64,000 nucleotides of DNA from Sutcliffiella deserti (GTDB lineage: Bacteria > Bacillota > Bacilli > Bacillales > Bacillaceae_I): the NCBI RefSeq assembly GCF_020037475.1, contig NZ_JAIQDB010000002.1, forward strand, positions 62,001 to 126,000, given 5' to 3'. Below, piece by piece: positions 63,220 to 64,000 of this stretch. Position 1 is the first letter of the stretch, and each line of letters opens with the position of its first letter. Both the position numbers and the translations under genes were made by a program. The notes under the pieces were generated by a model. That model worked only from the letters and a program-made list of their open reading frames with translations, was not told where the DNA came from and ran no database searches.

Positions 63220-63564
63220 CTATTTACTTCTATCAATCGATTTAAAGTGAATCTCCAAGATTTGCCGTGCAGATTCTAGCTCTTCTTGTGACCTGCCAAC
63301 AAGCATATCCATAATATCAATCATATCTTCCGGATTATCCACACCAGCTAATTTCTCGGAATAGCGGGTTAAATCTTCTAAAGTCGTATCAAGTGCAACT
63401 GCTATCCTTGCCAGCACCTCAACTGTAACCGACACTTTCGCGCGTTCCACTTCACCAACATAATTAGAGGAAACACCTGCAGCCTCCGCCAACTTCTCCT
63501 GATTCCACTTTCTTTTGGTCCGTAACTTTCGTATCCTATGACCAACTACCTTTGCACTAAACAT
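63220..63564 (-). CDS. XRE-family transcriptional regulator
   Basis: A 114-residue repressor-like protein. Residues 7-65 form the Cro/C1 helix-turn-helix domain: GHRIRKLRTKRKWNQEKLAE, AAGVSSNYVGEVERAKVSVT, VEVLARIAVALDTTLEDLTR. The last 45 residues (AGVDNPEDMIDIMDMLVGRS, QEELESARQILEIHFKSI) are an amphipathic helix pair suited to dimerisation. GAGGTGAT precedes the ATG. Two palindromic operator-like sites lie 47-93 bases upstream, suggesting autoregulation. Confidence 0.85.
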   Translation of the reverse strand: MFSAKVVGHRIRKLRTKRKWNQEKLAEAAGVSSNYVGEVERAKVSVTVEVLARIAVALDTTLEDLTRYSEKLAGVDNPEDMIDIMDMLVGRSQEELESARQILEIHFKSIDRSK

Positions 63565-63608
63565 AAAATCACCTCTACTCCTAGTAAATCCCAGAGGTAA
63601 TTTTTGTT

Positions 63609-63659
63609 GAACACTCTATAGTTGGTATTTAATAGTATTTACACACTATAGTGGGTAAA
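63609..63659. promoter_or_regulatory. Paired operator-like sites upstream of the XRE regulator
   Basis: ACACACTATAGTGGGTA (63641-63657) contains the perfect 10-bp palindrome CACTATAGTG. ACACTCTATAGTTGGTA (63611-63627) is a direct, slightly degenerate copy 30 bases away (three helical turns). No gene is visible from 63660 to the window end at 64000. Confidence 0.65.
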
Positions 63660-64000
63660 GGATAAAAAATATGGAATTATATTGGTTATTTGATATATTT
63701 TGTAGAATAACAATGAATAGAGCTAAGGATTATTGGTAGAGGTTTCTCATTCCAGTGTCTACTTATTCTGATAATTAAAGCAACTGAATGTGGATTCTAC
63801 GACTACTGGTAGCCTGAGAGGACAGAACAGCGATCCGTTTATACCTTAGAGGTGCCTAAATCCATGTGTATGGTTTTCATTGGGTATAAAGGGGGGAAAG
63901 CTTTCCTGTTTCTGCAGGGGAATGCATCGTAAAAATCTGAGTTTAAAGTGGGAGCATGCAATAAGCACAAAGGAATGACCCATTACAGGATTGTCCTTTG

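Overview
The window is chromosomal DNA from a spore-forming, flagellated member of the Bacillaceae. Supporting signs are the sporulation genes spoIID, spoIIQ and spoIIID, the MreB paralogue mbl, the flagellar rod genes flhO/flhP, a ComK homologue, strong GGAGG-type ribosome binding sites, frequent TTG/GTG starts and Spo0A, CcpA and sigma-E/F/D-like sites. Species cannot be named from the sequence. The gene order resembles the ywm-ywp-ywq-ywr part of the Bacillus subtilis map, shuffled and loaded with repeats.

Layout. (1) 1-9.3 kb: the end of nuoC and nuoDHIJKLMN, the quinone and proton-pumping part of complex I, interrupted between nuoH and nuoI by 0.7 kb of repeats. (2) 9.5-15.5 kb: ywzB-like, ywmB-like, murA, spoIID, a VanZ-like gene on the minus strand, and spoIIQ. 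(3) 15.6-22.7 kb: a REP-associated tyrosine transposase (RAYT) preceded by two tandem copies of a 40-bp REP-like element, then a YwrD-type gamma-glutamyltransferase, two half-size chromate transporter subunits, pyrrolidone-carboxylate peptidase, a chemotaxis receptor and a DUF1028 protein. (4) 22.9-28.7 kb: a DUF4212/SLC5 sodium:solute symporter operon with promoter and cre site, a 52-bp-period palindrome array, a Pro/Glu-rich secreted protein, a decayed copy of the symporter operon's promoter and first gene, a degenerate NUDIX protein, a CBO0543-like membrane protein and a BsuPI-domain protein. (5) 29.0-41.3 kb: spoIIID-mbl and flhO-flhP-epuA-fabZ. The mbl-flhO junction is expanded by a 6.5-kb accessory block (unknown acidic protein, DUF4362 lipoprotein, ECF sigma factor with DUF4179 partner, two tandem lipoproteins) in which a ~400-bp A/C-rich repeat occurs twice. 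(6) 41.3-62.0 kb: a large exopolysaccharide locus behind two exact Spo0A boxes and a cre-like site. It has a BY-kinase pair, an EpsC-type dehydratase, GalU, an initiating sugar transferase, glycosyltransferases, two ATP-grasp sugar-transfer proteins, an EpsG-like polymerase, a flippase and a dTDP-amino-sugar module ending in rfbA-rfbB. (7) 62.2-64.0 kb: a comK homologue without the C-terminal tail and an XRE regulator with paired operator-like palindromes.

How the parts work together. The polysaccharide cluster reads as a Wzx/Wzy-type pathway. EpsC and a reductase-like epimerase would make a UDP-6-deoxy-HexNAc for the initiating transferase. RfbA/RfbB, the VioA/WecE-like aminotransferase and the GNAT acetyltransferase would make a dTDP-4-acetamido-4,6-dideoxyhexose used by the WecF-like transferase. 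An extra ATP-grasp ligase and a second aminotransferase-like protein suggest further decoration.

The most unusual content is repetitive DNA. There are seven 40-bp REP-like elements plus short cores around a RAYT gene, and two 220-221-bp MITEs, each with a perfect 9-bp target duplication and, in one case, an empty site nearby. There are also a 52-bp palindrome array and two long A/C-rich repeats each carrying an inverted REP-like pair.
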